Origin: Valencia hispanica
Lineage: Eukaryota; Chordata; Actinopteri; Cyprinodontiformes; Valenciidae
Assembly: GCA_963556495.2 (NCBI GenBank)
Contig: OY747715.1
Location: 17,933,739 to 17,997,738, forward strand
Length of the DNA: 64,000 bases
Reading direction: 5' to 3'
Part shown: positions 41,206 through 52,987 of the stretch, in pieces
Layout: every line of letters begins with the position of its first letter
How positions within the stretch are numbered: the stretch's first letter is position 1
Made by a program: the position numbers and the translations under genes
The notes under the pieces: generated by a model
What the model saw: the letters and a program-made list of their open reading frames with translations, nothing else
Database searches by the model: none
What the model was told of the DNA's origin: nothing

Positions 41206-41765
41206 AAATATGTATGCAAATATTAGGTGGGCATGGTCTAAATCCAGAACAGCATCCCCTAGAAACATGAAATCAATCAGCCATAAGCAATACTTTCAAC
41301 TAGGAATCAAACTAGAATGTAGCCAGGTTCCACACCCCACAAGAAGTCAGCCATTTTTTTCCATTCACAGGTCGTATGTGAACAAATTCCTACAAGAACT
41401 TTGGAGTTACACACTTCAAATTGAGTGAGGATAGTCTTAAGTCATTGGAGATCAAAAGTTGTTCAAAGGTTTTTCTGTGTCAAAGCATGAGGGCTTGGCC
41501 AAGCCTCAAAATATGGCTTATCGCCATAAAAGCAGGTGGTGTATTAACTTCCACATACAAAGTCACAGCTGTACCAATCTTCATGGGTCTCATCACATAC
41601 CACCACTGAACACATTTTTGGGGTCATTTGCTCATGTTACCAAAGCCCCACCCCCTCAGAACAAGAAGTGCAATGTTTTACTTTGAAAGGTCCGTCTTTG
41701 AATTCATTGATATTTACAGCATTTTGTTCCAGCAAAACACTGGGAAATTTACACAGCAATTACTG
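41206..41765 (+). repeat. Long tandem repeat, second unit, after LINE insertion
   Basis: Continues the unit interrupted at 37406. GGCCAAGCCTCAAAATATGG (41496) matches 36987, and CTCATGTTACCAAAGCC matches CTCATGTCACCTAAGCC (37117). Confidence 0.7.
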
Positions 41766-43992
41766 TGGATACCGGTACAGGCAAGTCAATTCAATTTTGT
41801 AGGGAAATGAGCCCTATTTGCATAATTCACTTGGCCTTGATTTGGAATTACATCAACAGGTGCTGCATCAGTCGTTGGTGTAAATTCAATTCAGCGGATA
41901 AGAGCACTTTATGTGTATATATTTAATTGGCTGCAAATTCCCTTGTAAACATTTCGATTTCATGTTTTGTTTTATCAAAGTAGGGTCATAATAGCTTTTT
42001 TTCTACTTTGGTTCTTCTACTAACACCAGGTCAAGACAAATACCAAAACAATTATTTCTTACGCTGCATCCCTTAAACAGAAAGAGACAAATAAAAAAAG
42101 AAATAAAAAGATAAAAGGGAGAGGTGATGAAGTAGAAATTTGTGTTTCTTGCCTCCTGGTGTTGTATGCACACAGTTAAATCTGAGGGAGATTGCTGGGG
42201 ACATGGTGCCTGTGAGAGATCAAAGCAGTTCCTTGCTTTGCTTTGCATACCTCAAACACCATCAATAAAGCATTTTTCTTCCCTACCTACTAAACACAGG
42301 GGCCATAGTGCATGTGCTCACACATGCATGCATATAAAAGCCCATACCAGTGCCTGGCATTTAAACAGGCTGTCTGGTGAACAGATCTGGGGCAAAGATG
42401 AGCACATGTTGACAGTTACCTAAGGCCTCATAAAGGTTACATAAGGTAGGTGAGAACTTACATTTTAACAAAACATGGCTCATTAACTGATGTCATTTTT
42501 CTTTGCAAGAGTTATTACCTTGGACATCCCGACACAGACCTCCTGACACACGGAAATAAAAAAACAAACGTTTTTATTTTGGGCAGCTTATGACCAAAGC
42601 TGTTTTTCTACAAATTAACTTTTACTTGTACAGCAACCTTCCTTAAGAAAAATATATTTAAGATTAAATTTTCATCCCAGAAGAGAGAGCACTGACGTCA
42701 CTCTTCTGTGCCACTCAGGATTGCCAACCCAAATTGAATTATGGAACACTTTTTGCAGGGCGGGCATTGAAAAGAAAAAAAGCTGTGCTTTTCTTTTTCG
42801 TTTTCATTAAGTAACAGAATGAGCAATTCTGAGGAAGAAAATGAAAAAGCAGTTTGGAAGATTTCATTTTATTTATGAGGCAAAAAAGCAGTTGTTCTGT
42901 TAATGGATTTGTATGTTCAAATATGACATTTCCAATTGAATTTTGTTACTATTTTGCCAGAGAGTTATTTGAAAATTTAATCTTAAGTGTCTTTTTTTAA
43001 ATAATTTTAATTTAGTCACAGAATGGGCAATGTTGAAGTTGAAAATTAAAAAGCAGTTTGGAGGATTTCTTACTAATAAGTCCAAATTAGCAGTTGCATT
43101 GTGAGAATGAAAAAACATTTCAGCTAATGCGTTTTAATTTGAATTATGATACAGATTTGCTTCCATATTGTACATCACCTTGCTTGACCTCCTCTCAATT
43201 ATCATCATCCAATAAAATTGCAAGAGAGAGCTAACAAGAGGTGAAGTTGACAAAATGTACTGATCAGAAATAGCTGAAAATGGTCAGCATTTAACATTTT
43301 GACGTTTCACACTAAAAAAACTAATCAAATATTAATTTACCAAGTGGGTCAATAATAAAAATCAACATTAGATAAATTCTCACGCTGACTTTAGTACCAT
43401 GTCCAACAAATGGGACATGTTTAATTTTTCATCGAACTCTTTACTCTGCCCAAACATGTCTTACACCAAAGGACTGCACACACTCACACACAAGAAGAAA
43501 AAAAGTTTGTTCACATTTATGTTTTTGAAATGGTTCACTTAAAATTTCAGTTATTCATCTACCTTGTTTGCATGTGTTCTCTGTATGTGTTTATCATAGC
43601 CTTTTTTTGTGATATTCTGTTACCAAAAAATGTAGTGAGGTTTTACCAGAGTATTAAAGAGCCTATTTTTCTGAAGCTGTAAACCTCAAACAGAGCCATA
43701 TGTCTTTTTAGTTTATATGTAGCTGCCCATAGTCTATTTTTCATGTCATTTCAAGATTTATGGTTTAACAGTGAAAATTATTTACCAGTGCCTGGCACTG
43801 GTAAATCTAGGTTGTTGCAGCCTGCACAGGTGGTATATTTAAAACGAGCAGTAGCAGGTTAATTTTTTTATTGTATGTGTGCAACACATCAGAACGCTAG
43901 AAGAAAGAAAGCTAGAAGAAGAAAGCTAGAGAAACCAAGGGGCAAACTCCACTGCTCAGAATTGAAGCCATCCCGGAAGTAACAAAAATTGC
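41766..43992. other. Unassigned sequence
   Basis: No gene, RNA or element recognised on either strand. Two related pieces about 200 bp apart (GAATGAGCAATTCTGAGGAAG at 42817; GAATGGGCAATGTTGAAGTTG at 43021, both followed by AAAAAGCAGTTTGGA) suggest a diverged tandem duplication. Confidence 0.4.
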
Positions 43993-44072
43993 AGTTCACC
44001 CCTTATCCACTGGGGGCTAGCTCCAGAAAGGAGCAATTTCCCATTGACTCCCATGTTAAAAAGGCCAACTTG
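43993..44072 (-). repeat. Dispersed repeat segment (copy of 1973-2052)
   Basis: Inverted copy of 1973-2052 with a few mismatches; joined directly to an L1-type LINE fragment. Confidence 0.6.
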
Positions 44073-44074
44073 GA

Positions 44075-44216
44075 AGATAGCATCAGGAGAACCCTTCATG
44101 TGGTTGAATCAATACAATCTCAAAAATTTAAAGCCATTCTAATAAGTTTAGATGCTGAAAAAGCCTTTGACAGTGTGAAGTGGAGCTTCTTGTATGCTGT
44201 ACTTAAAGGCATACTC
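44075..44216 (+). mobile_element. L1/Tx1-type LINE, RT fragment 1
   Basis: SIRRTLHVVESIQSQKFKA and LISLDAEKAFDSVKWSFL are the diagnostic RT block of the L1/Tx1 group (catalytic Asp in LDAEKAFD). The frame continues at 45120 after removal of a TTAA-flanked insertion. Confidence 0.85.
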
Positions 44217-45115
44217 TGCAACTTTTACACCTTTTTTTTTTCACACTTTTTACATACTTTTACACCTTAATATAATGTTTTCAAAAGTTATGGTGGAATT
44301 TTATCATCTATTATGTTAATTTCTGGAGTTATCAACACCTTAAAGGGGTCCTTGGCTTTTTTCTGCACTATAGAACTTTAGAGAGGCGACCCGCCGCCGG
44401 AAATTTTCTGCTTTACGGCAGAGTCATACAGCCTTGCTGTTTAGACTGTAGAGATAGCTGATCCACCAAAGAGACCAAGAAATTCCATATCAGAAGAAGG
44501 TAGAAAAGAAAAAGAGAATGTGATAGAGAGAGAGCAAAGACCAGAGTAACATAGTTTGCACGGTATGCCTTACAGTAGTAATGTGAATTACACAACCGAG
44601 TCGATCTCCGTTAGCCATCTAGAGGCTAATGTAATGCTAACGTGTAAGACTCGGTTGTGTAGATAAAGCTGCAAACTCCGGCGTATTCGCTGTATTACAT
44701 TATATAAGTCAAACTTTTTTCTTTTGGTTTTGTCAAGCTAGTGATTTATATTTTTGTTTGATTTTTTTCCTAAAAACACCTAAAGATGTAGGCCGATTCT
44801 AGTGTCGGGAGGTGTTTGCTACGTGGCGCTCAGACGTTCTCTGTATCTAATCTCACAGTTTTTCCAATTACCCCGACCTCCCCCACAAACTGAATACTTA
44901 GCTGTGAGGTCTTTACTCTAAATTATCCCGACTGTTACAGTTTAATTGCGAACTGAAACAGCGCTTGTTTGTTGTTTGGGCAAGTGATTTGGAAAGCAGC
45001 CACTGAAACATGCCTTGTATGAGCGACAGAGAGATTTGATTTTATGACAGTGATTCATGGCAAACCTGAAGAGGGCGACAGAGAGCAAATATCGTGAAAG
45101 TTGCGGAGTATGGCT
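44217..45115. mobile_element. TTAA-flanked MITE (piggyBac-like target)
   Basis: 899 bp with terminal inverted repeats AGGCATACTCTGCAACTTT (left) and its near copy ending 45115 (AGCCATACTCCGCAACTTT). Flanked by TTAA at 44213-44216 and 45116-45119. Removing the element and one TTAA restores continuity of the L1 frame, so the boundaries are firm. No transposase. An internal inverted pair CACAACCGAGTC / GACTCGGTTGTG lies at 44592-44660. The superfamily is inferred from the TTAA duplication. Confidence 0.85.
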
Positions 45116-45119
45116 TTAA

Positions 45120-45204
45120 ACGATTTGGTTTCAATAAAGACTCAAATAAATACATCAAATCTATTTATCATAATCCTACAATGAGAATAAAAATGAATGG
45201 CTGC
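45120..45204 (+). mobile_element. L1/Tx1-type LINE, RT fragment 2
   Basis: Encodes RFGFNKDSNKYIKSIYHNP and RIKMNG, the next RT block of the same LINE. Interrupted at GCTGC by an LTR element. Confidence 0.8.
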
Positions 45205-45901
45205 TGTCAGGTTCTGTGGATTTTTGTTTGTTTTCCTTCCACTTGATTTTCTTCCCCTCTGTGCCCCAAGCTGCTTTCTTGTTTTTTCCCTCCTGTTTGC
45301 GTTTAATCTTAGTTATTTTCCTTATCTAGTTGTTTTCTTGTTAGATTATTCCTTGTCTTTATTAGTTTATTCTGTCACTTCCTTGTTTCTGTTTCTTCTT
45401 CTCGCTCTTAGATATTTTCACCTTTTGTTTATGTCCTCATTTGTTTCCTTAGTTTATTCCCTCTAGATAGTTTACTAATTTATTTCTTCCTTCTGTTTTC
45501 CAGTGTTTCCTTTAGATTCCCTTCCAGACATATTGTCTTTAGTTTTTAGTTTCTTAAGAGTTTTCTGTCTCCATAACCATTCTACCTCTCTTCCGAGCTG
45601 TTAATTGTTTCCACCTTCTCTCTCCCTCTCACCTGCATCTGATTCCCCTAATTGGTCATTGGTCTCCTCTCACTTCCTCATTTCCTCCCCAGTATATGTT
45701 CTGCTTGCATTCACTTACTACTCGCTGGTCCGTCGTCATTCTTTCCCTGCCTGTTACTGATTCTTGCCCAGTTTCCTTCCTCATCCCAGTATTTTTGGTT
45801 CTCCGAGTTCAGTAAGTTTTGTTCCTTGTTTTTGTTAATTATTAAATAATTTAAAATTCATTGTTGCTACCTTTGGGTCCTTTAATATACCAAACATGAC
45901 A
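45205..45901 (+). repeat. 5' LTR of the 45.2-48.0 kb element
   Basis: TG...CA boundaries. The T/C-rich interior contains TTCTTGTTAGATTATTCC-type sequence. Its end (CCTCATCCCAGTATTTTTGG ... ATATACCAAACATGACA) is repeated at the 3' end of the element. Confidence 0.65.
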
Positions 45902-47117
45902 GAATGGACCAGCCACAAATTGGACCCAGCAGCTGACTTGTCTGATCAGGACTGGAACAGACTACATGTTATAGTCAAACTTTTTTTCGATACCATGGCT
46001 GGCACACCCGACCCACGGACCAGGCTGTGGGTGGCTGAACTCAGCATTTCCCACCTGCTGAGGTGGCTACCCTATTTGGAGAAGCTGGGGCTGGAAGAAA
46101 TGCTAAATGAAGCTGAGTTTCATAGACACCAGGCCATCTCCGATCTGTCCAAAATCAGTCCACCGTCCACCTCTGTTCCCTCAATCATCCGTATCCAACG
46201 TTACCTTTCTGACCCCCAATACAATTCTGGGGACAGCTCATCTTCCGTCACGGTTCCAGAACCTTCCCCAGTCACCAAGCTACGCCGTAACCGTCGCCGC
46301 AATAAGAAGAAGTCCGCTTCTACCATAGAAGCCTCACCACCACCCACCACTTCACTTAATCCACCACAGGTCAAGGAGGACAAACTTTTTGAATTTTTTT
46401 ACGGGGACAGAACTGATTATTTTTGTTTTGCTGAGGGTCTTCACTCAGCCCCAGCCCATTTTCAGTCACCCCAGTCAGCCACAGCTTGCTCCAACCCGGC
46501 CTCAGCTTCCTTTCAGCCTGCAGCGGGTGTTCCCCTGGCTCCTTTTTCCACAAGTAGTGCCCGGGTGAACACTCCCCTGACTCCTGTTTCTACAGGGGGT
46601 GTTTTGGAAGACACACCCCTGACTCCGCAGGAGGTGTTCTGGAGAACACGCCTCTGACTCCTGACTCTGCCGAGGGTCTCCAGAGGGACACAACCTCAGG
46701 GTCTTCTACGCCACGTCGTGGGTCTTCTACGCCTAGTCGTGGGTCTTCTACCCCACGCCGTGGGTCTTCTACCCCACGCCGTGGGTCTTCTACGCTTCGT
46801 CGTGGGTCTTCTACGCCTCGTCGTGGGTCTTCAGCGCCACGCCGTCGCCGTGGGTCCTCTACTCCTCCCCGAGGGTCTTCAGCGCCACGCCGAGGGTACT
46901 CTACTCCTCCCCGAGGGTCCTCTACTCCTCCACTCCGTCCTCTCGAGGGTCCTCCACTCTGTCCTCTCGAGGATTCCCAGCGTCCTACCAAGGTCCCCTT
47001 AGTCGACGCCGGTTTCCAAGACAAAATGTTCTCTGCACCCGATTCCCAAGAAACAAGGTTCTCTGCACCCGGTTCCCAAGAAAAAAGGTTCTCTGCATCC
47101 GTTTCCCAAGACACAAG

Positions 47118-47590
47118 GTTCAGCTCCGCAGCCGACCACCAAGACACAAGGTTCAGCTCCGCAGCCGTCCACCAAGACACAAGGTTCAGCTCCGCAGCCG
47201 TCCACCAAGACACAAGGTTCAGCTCCGCAGCCGTCCACCAAGACACAAGGTTCAGCTCCGCAGCCGTCCACCAAGACACAAGGTTCAGCTCCGCAGCCGT
47301 CCACCAAGACACAAGGTTCAGCTCCGCAGCCGTCCACCAAGACACAAGGTTCAGCTCCGCAGCCGTCCACCAAGACACAAGGTTCAGCTCCGCAGCCGTC
47401 CACCAAGACACAAGGTTCAGCTCCGCAGCCGTCCACCAAGACACAAGGTTCAGCTCCGCAGCCGTCCACCAAGACACAAGGTTCAGCTCCGCAGCCGTCC
47501 ACCAAGACACAAGGTTCAGCTCCGCAGCCGTCCACCAAGACACAAGGTTCAGCTCCGCAGCCGTCCACCAAGACACAAGGTTCAGCTCCG
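47118..47590 (+). repeat. 33-bp minisatellite, about 14 near-perfect copies
   Basis: Unit TTCAGCTCCGCAGCCGTCCA plus 13 bases, almost invariant between copies. This implies recent expansion or homogenisation. Confidence 0.97.
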
Positions 47591-47835
47591 CAGCCGGCCT
47601 CCCAGGTTCCTGCTCCTCCGCAGCCGGCCTCCCAGGTTCCTGCTCCTCCGCAGCCGGCCTCCCAGGTTCCTGCTCCTCCGCAGCCGGCCTCCCAGGTTCC
47701 TGCTCCTCCGCAGCCGGCCTCCCAGGTTCCTGCTCCTCCGCAGCCGGCCTCCCAGGTTCCTGCTCCTCCGCAGCCGGCCTCCCAGGTTCCTGCTCCTCCG
47801 CAGCCGGCCTCCCAGGTTCCTGCTCCTCCGTCGCT
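47591..47835 (+). repeat. 30-bp minisatellite, about 8 perfect copies
   Basis: Unit CAGCCGGCCTCCCAGGTTCC plus TGCTCCTCCG, identical between copies. It shares the CTCCGCAGCCG core with the preceding 33-bp array. Confidence 0.97.
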
Positions 47836-48038
47836 GGCCTCAGGACTTTAGCCTTCGGTTGTTTTGTTTTGGACTCTTTCCTTGCCTGTTCCTGATCGCA
47901 GGCCAGTTCCTTTTTTTTCCTTCCTCATCCCAGTATTTTTGGTTCTCAGAGTTCAGTAAATTTTGTTCCTTGTTTTTTTAAATTATTAAAATTTCATTGT
48001 TGCTGCCTTTGGGTCCTTTTAATATACCAAACATGACA

Positions 48039-49810
48039 GCTGCTTAACAGACCCAATAAAGCTAGAGAGAGGTACTCGTCAGGGATGCTGCCTCGCACCT
48101 CTTCTTTTTGCACTGTATAATGAACCCTTGGCACAAGCTGTGCAGGAGAACGAGGAGGTGAGTTATTATTAAAGAGAGATAACATGTTATTAGCTAGTTT
48201 GCAGACGACATAATATACTTAGATAACCCAAGTCAAAATCGTATCCCTCTGATCAACATAATTAACTCCTTTTCCCAACTGTTACTAAAACTCAGGCATT
48301 AGTATTTAGTTACATTCTATCTGAAGAGACTAGAACCAAATTCAAAATAAATTGTAATTTAAAATCTATAGGATATCTAGGTGTAACAATAACTAAGAAA
48401 CTGAAATATCTTTATAAGGCTAATTATGATACTGTTAACCTCCACATAAGACATGATTTAAACAGATGGACAGCTCTTGCTCTTGATCTAAATTCCAGAA
48501 TCTTGGTTAAAAAAAATGAATATCCTATACAGGGTATTATAGCTTTTTCAGGCTCCTCCCATTAAGATCCCGACAGAGAGAAATATTGGAATACGAGTAT
48601 TTCCATATTTATCTGGAATGGCAAAAGGCCAAGAATAAAATATTCAACATTACTGCTTCCCATGGAACAGGGCGGAATGGCACTGCACCATCTGTGGGAC
48701 TACTATTGTGTGGCCCAACTACGACCTATAAATAAATGGTTCTACCAAAGCTACTCAGCTAAACAGAAAGATATTGAAATAGAAGTTGGCAGTCTTCCAA
48801 TCCAGACAATTCTTGGGGAAAAAAAAAACTCAAAGACACAACAGGACTGACTTGATCCAATAACTTTGCATACCCTTGACATCTGGTTTAAAAAGTAAAG
48901 CAAAACAGCCTGGGAAAGGAAGTGGTGGTGCTACGCTGGGTTGCGTATGATCGTAGTTTCACACCACGCAGACATGATCAGGGGTTTATAAACTGGGTGG
49001 ACGGAGGAACAACTGCAATCTACTCTATAAATAAAGATTGTCAGATGACGAACTAAGAGTTAAACATAAATTGGAGAAAACTGACTTCTTTAGAAATTTA
49101 CAGTTTAGAGATGACTTCCGTAGGGAAATTCAAAGCTCTCAACCATCATATGGCATACTTGGATGGGATACATGAAGGGATACAGTTCAAGAAAATTACA
49201 TCAATGTATAAAATTCAAAGAAACAACACCAGCATTAACCATATATATAAAAGCTAAATGGGACGAAGAGAACAAAATTGTAACAGCAACTGAAGAACGT
49301 CAGTATATAAAAGCACAACATAAATCAGAGCAAAAAAACCCACTCCAGATCGTGGAGAGAGTTCGGGTGGAAAGATCTTACTAGATTTTTTTATTACTCT
49401 AAAGATAAAGAGTAAACAAACTAAATCTCACCTCCCGTGCTGGCAAATGTGTGGAAATGTAGAAGCAAATCATGCATATGTTCTGGGAAAGCAGAAAGTT
49501 CAATCTTTTCTGGGGAAGTGTGAATGCAGCGATTACAATATCCAGTGCCAAAAGATTTTAAAGCAATGTATCTTGGAAGTATTAAATTGTATGTTCTGCA
49601 TGAAGACATGTACTTAATTAAGTTACTTCTAACTGCCCATAAAAAGACTACAACAAGGAAATGGTATCAGATAAATGCCCCCTCAGCAGTGGGTGAGTAT
49701 TGTCAGAGAAATCTATGAATGGAACAAATTACTTTTATACTCAGAACGCAAGAAGGCATCTGTTCGAACAAATGGGAAAACTCAGTAGCATCATCAAGGA
49801 CTTGATAGAT
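48039..49810 (+). mobile_element. L1/Tx1-type LINE, RT fragment 3 to C-terminus
   Basis: Starts with [26 protein letters not shown], the RT block that follows fragment 2 in this group. It continues with QGGMALHHLWDYYCVAQLRP (48668 on) and a C-terminal region including CWQMCGNVEANHA, the usual Cys/His motif of L1/Tx1 ORF2 ends (about 49437-49475). Many stops and frame changes. It ends at the Tc1 copy at 49840. Confidence 0.8.
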
Positions 49811-49839
49811 CTCAGATACTAGCAACAGGGATATATATA

Positions 49840-51201
49840 AACTCAGCAACAAAAGAAACGTCCTCTGACTTTCAACTGTTTTTACTTTCAGTAAACTTAA
49901 TGTGTGTAAATATTTGCATGAACACTAAAAAAGTCAACACCTTAAGACAAACTAAAAATGTTTCACAGACATGTGACTAACAGAAATAGAATAATGTGTC
50001 CTTGAATGAAGGAAGGCTCTAAATCAAAAGTAACAGTCAATGTCTGGTCTGTCCACCAGCTGCTTGAAGTACTGCAGTGCATCTCCTCCTCATGGACTGG
50101 ACCAGATTTGTGAGTTCTTGCTGTGAGATGTTACCCCACTCTTCCACCAAGGCACTTGCAAGTTCCTGGACATTTCTGGGGGGAATGGCCCTAGCCCTCA
50201 CCCTGCGATCCAACAGATCCCAGACGTGCTCAATGGGATTGAGATCCGGGCTCTTCGCTGGCCATGGCAGAACCCTGACATTGCTGTCATGCAGAAACTC
50301 ACGCACAGAACGAGCAGTATGGCTGGTGGCATTGTCCTGCTGGAGAATCATGTGTGGATGAGCATACATAAAGGGTACCACGTGACGGAGGAGGATGTCT
50401 TCCCTGTACCGCAAGGCATTGAGATTGCCTGCAATGACAACAAACTCAGTGAGATGGTGATGTGATATACCGCCCCAGACCATGACGGACCCCCCACCTC
50501 CAAATCGATTGCGCTCCAGGGTACAGGCCTCGGTGTAACGCTCATTCCTTCGACGATAAACACGAATCTGTCCATCACCCCTGGTGAGACAAAACCGTGA
50601 CTCATCAGTGAAGAGCACTTTTTGCCACTCATGTCTGGTCCAGCGAAGGTGGGTTTGTGCCCATAGGCGGCGTTGTTGCTGGTGATGTCTGGTAAGGACC
50701 TGCCTTACAACAGGCCTACAAGCCCTCAGTCAAGCCTCTCTCAGCCTATTGCGGACAGTCTGAGCACTGATGGAGGGATTGTGTGTTCCTGGTTTGATTT
50801 GGGCAGTTGTTGTGGCCATCCTGTACCTGTCACGCAGGTTTGATATTCGGATGTACCGATCCTGTGCAGGTTTTGTTACACGTGGTCTTCCACTGCGAGG
50901 ATGATCAGCTGTCCTTCCTGTCTCCCTGTAGCGCCGTCTTAGGCGTCTCACAGTGCGGACATGGCAATTTATTGCCCTAGCCACATCAGCAGTCCTCATG
51001 CCACCCTGCAGCATGCCTAATGCACGTTCACGCAGATGAGCAGGGACCCTGGGCATCTTTCTTTGGGTGTTTTTCACAGTCGGTAGACAAGTCTCTTTAG
51101 TGTCCTGCGTTTTTAGAACTGGGACTTTAATTGCCTACTTTCTGAAAGCTGTTAAGGTCTTAACGACCATTCCACAGGTGCATGTTAATTAATTGATTAT
51201 T
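49840..51201 (-). mobile_element. Tc1-like transposon, one end missing
   Basis: The left end AACTCAGCAACAAAAGAAAC follows TA (49838-49839). Same family as 20449-21854. Homology stops at about 51201 in the 5' leader, so the terminal inverted repeat of that end (about 100 bp) is missing. Encodes one transposase on the - strand. Confidence 0.9.
50037..51053 (-). pseudogene. Tc1-family transposase with one nonsense codon
   Basis: The preferred start is the ATG at 51053 (MPRVPAHLRERALGMLQGG), eight codons inside the open frame. One continuous frame to 50037 is interrupted only by a TGA at 50730-50732, in place of the Gly codon seen in the 20.7-kb copy. Helix-turn-helix N-terminus and catalytic residues in VLFTDESRF, LQQDNATSH and SPDLNPIEHVWD (DD34E) are all present, as is the C-terminus SMRRRCTAVLQAAGG. 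Apart from the stop it looks full length. Confidence 0.92.
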
Positions 51202-51811
51202 TTATTGGTTATTGATTATTGGTTTTCAGTTCCTTAACACAATTTGGCAAGTTCAAAGAAAATTCCATACAGCCTATGTAATGGAGGAGAAACCTTGATC
51301 TTTCCACAATTAGAGACTTCCGATACCTTGATTGGGTTGTCAAAGGTGTTGAACCTGGATGATATTGTAGGATTATTTGTTTTTGTTTGATTTTAGAAGG
51401 ATGAATATTAGACTCCCAATCCTTAGGAGTAAATGAATGTACATGTGCTGAGGGGGAGAACAGGGAGAGGCCCAGAAGGAACCGGTAAGAGGAGGAGCGA
51501 ACCATGACGTGCTATTTAGCAGCAGGACGGAAGGAAGTCCGGGCTTTTGCTACTGGCTGCTCGTTCAGAGAAGAAGCCAAAAGCCAACGGCCATTCCTAT
51601 CTCTTGCTTGACTGTTTTTTTTTTTTGAACTTTTGTATTAGGGCTTGATTTTTTATTAAATGCTTAAAGTATTTGCTTCTCTAGTTTTTGAATACTTCTA
51701 CCAGACCAGATAAAAGAATCGGGTAGTCAGAGTTAATTAGGAAAGCACATGTTTCCTCATAATGGGGTAAGAGGGAGACCACTCTTCTTAGATTCTTACA
51801 GACCTTTAATA
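51202..51811. other. Unassigned sequence
   Basis: Nothing recognised apart from a (TAA)n run at 51808-51825 that belongs to the next element's tail. Confidence 0.4.
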
Positions 51812-52745
51812 ATAATAATAATAAATATAAAAAACGTTATTTATTAAGTGCTTTTCATACAAAAACATGCAGTTCAAAGTGCTTTACAGAATAAAAATTA
51901 AACCACCCAACCCCCACCCACACCCGATAAGTTTAAGCATGAATACAATTACACGACCCTCCCCCAAATCCTATCCCCATGTGCGGACACACTCAGGAGC
52001 AACATTAAAAAGGACATTAAAATAGAAAATAGGATGAACTGGGCCGAGTACAGATGAGCCAGGTTAGGTAAGGAAACGCCATCAAGGGAGCCATCTGAAC
52101 CAGCAGCAGCGGATCAACAGCAGGAGCCGAGGCACTGACCCAGGGCGTCCAGAGGAGAAGAGGCCAGGATCCTGACCTCCTCCCAAGCACCACCTGGAGA
52201 GCACCAAGGCAGCCACAGCAGACCACCGCTCCCGAGGCAGAGGGCTCCCACAGGGGAAACACTGTACCGAAGTGTCTGTTTTTATTATATGTGTATAACA
52301 ACAGGCTAACATACTAAAATACACAAATAAATAAATAGATTGGTAGATGGCAAGGTAAATTAATTAATGAACAAAATTAATGAGATAAATACAAGACTAA
52401 ATAGTAAAACACTGATCAATAAAAGCAAGTAAAACATGAAAAGCAGATAGACAGTAAATAGTAATTAATTAAAAGCAAGGCTAAAAAGGTGAGTTTTGAG
52501 CCTGCTTTTAAAAACATGAACTTTCTCTGCGGCCCTGAGGTCCCCCGGCAGCCTGTTCCAGAGGTTAGGGCCATAAAACTAGAAAGACGCCTCACCATGA
52601 GTGTTTGTCCTGACTTTAAAGATGACAAGGAGACGGCTGCCAGAGAAGCACAGAGACCGCGAAAGTTCATATGGTAAAAGCTGTTCTGAAAGGTAAGAAG
52701 GCCCAAGACCATTAAGACACTTAAAAACCATTAAAAGAACCTTGA
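51812..52745 (-). mobile_element. L2-type LINE 3' fragment
   Basis: On the - strand it encodes FKVLLMVFKCLNGLGPSYL and the following region in broken frames, then the 3' UTR shared with 38519-39110, ending in an (ATT)n tail. 5'-truncated at about 52745. Confidence 0.85.
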
Positions 52746-52987
52746 AGTGGAACTGAACCCCATGAAAAATCATAACCCCGCCCCAAGACAACATTTGAAA
52801 AATTCTACAAAAGTGGGCAGTACAAGGAGGCACGGAGGGGTACGGCCAAGTGTGGAGGAAAAGCAGAGGAGGGAACGTGGGGGTGTGTTCAGGACAGTGA
52901 CAGCTAGCTTAATCTGACACTGAAACATGGACAGTGACCAAAGCGACATTGGCAGTTTTGCGACTGATCAATCTGATCGACGTTCAT

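Larger units (their letters stand above)
45896..47850 (+). pseudogene. Gag-like protein gene with Arg/Ser repeats and long minisatellite, frameshifted
   Basis: ATG at 45896 overlaps the LTR end. The N-terminal 100 residues (WNRLHVIVKLFFDTM, LWVAELSISHLLRWLPYLEK) look helical and gag-like; then comes a basic patch KLRRNRRRNKKK and Pro/Ser-rich sequence. The first frame ends at 46657. A second frame continues as SSTPRRG heptad repeats (21-bp units, about 46702-46930), then FSSAAVHQDTR (33-bp units, about 14, 47121-47585) and SAAGLPGSCS (30-bp units, about 8, 47590-47830), ending at 47895. Four frames, two per strand, are open across the minisatellite because the unit lengths are multiples of three. 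Function unknown. Confidence 0.6.
45205..48038 (+). mobile_element. Non-autonomous LTR retrotransposon with coding minisatellite
   Basis: Begins TGTCAGG and ends CATGACA, with a 5-bp duplication GCTGC at 45200-45204 and 48039-48043. The presumed 5' LTR is 45205-45901. Its last 130 bp or so recur at 47900-48038, so the 3' LTR appears truncated at its start. Between lies one gag-like gene and arrays of repeats. No protease, RT or integrase seen. L1 frame continuity across the insertion supports the boundaries. Confidence 0.75.

Noticed and set aside
46590..47576. Two long - strand open frames (SWWTAAELNLV and VDGCGAEPCVL repeats)
   Set aside because: Both are by-products of a 33-bp stop-free minisatellite; the + strand frame joins better to the gag-like gene upstream.
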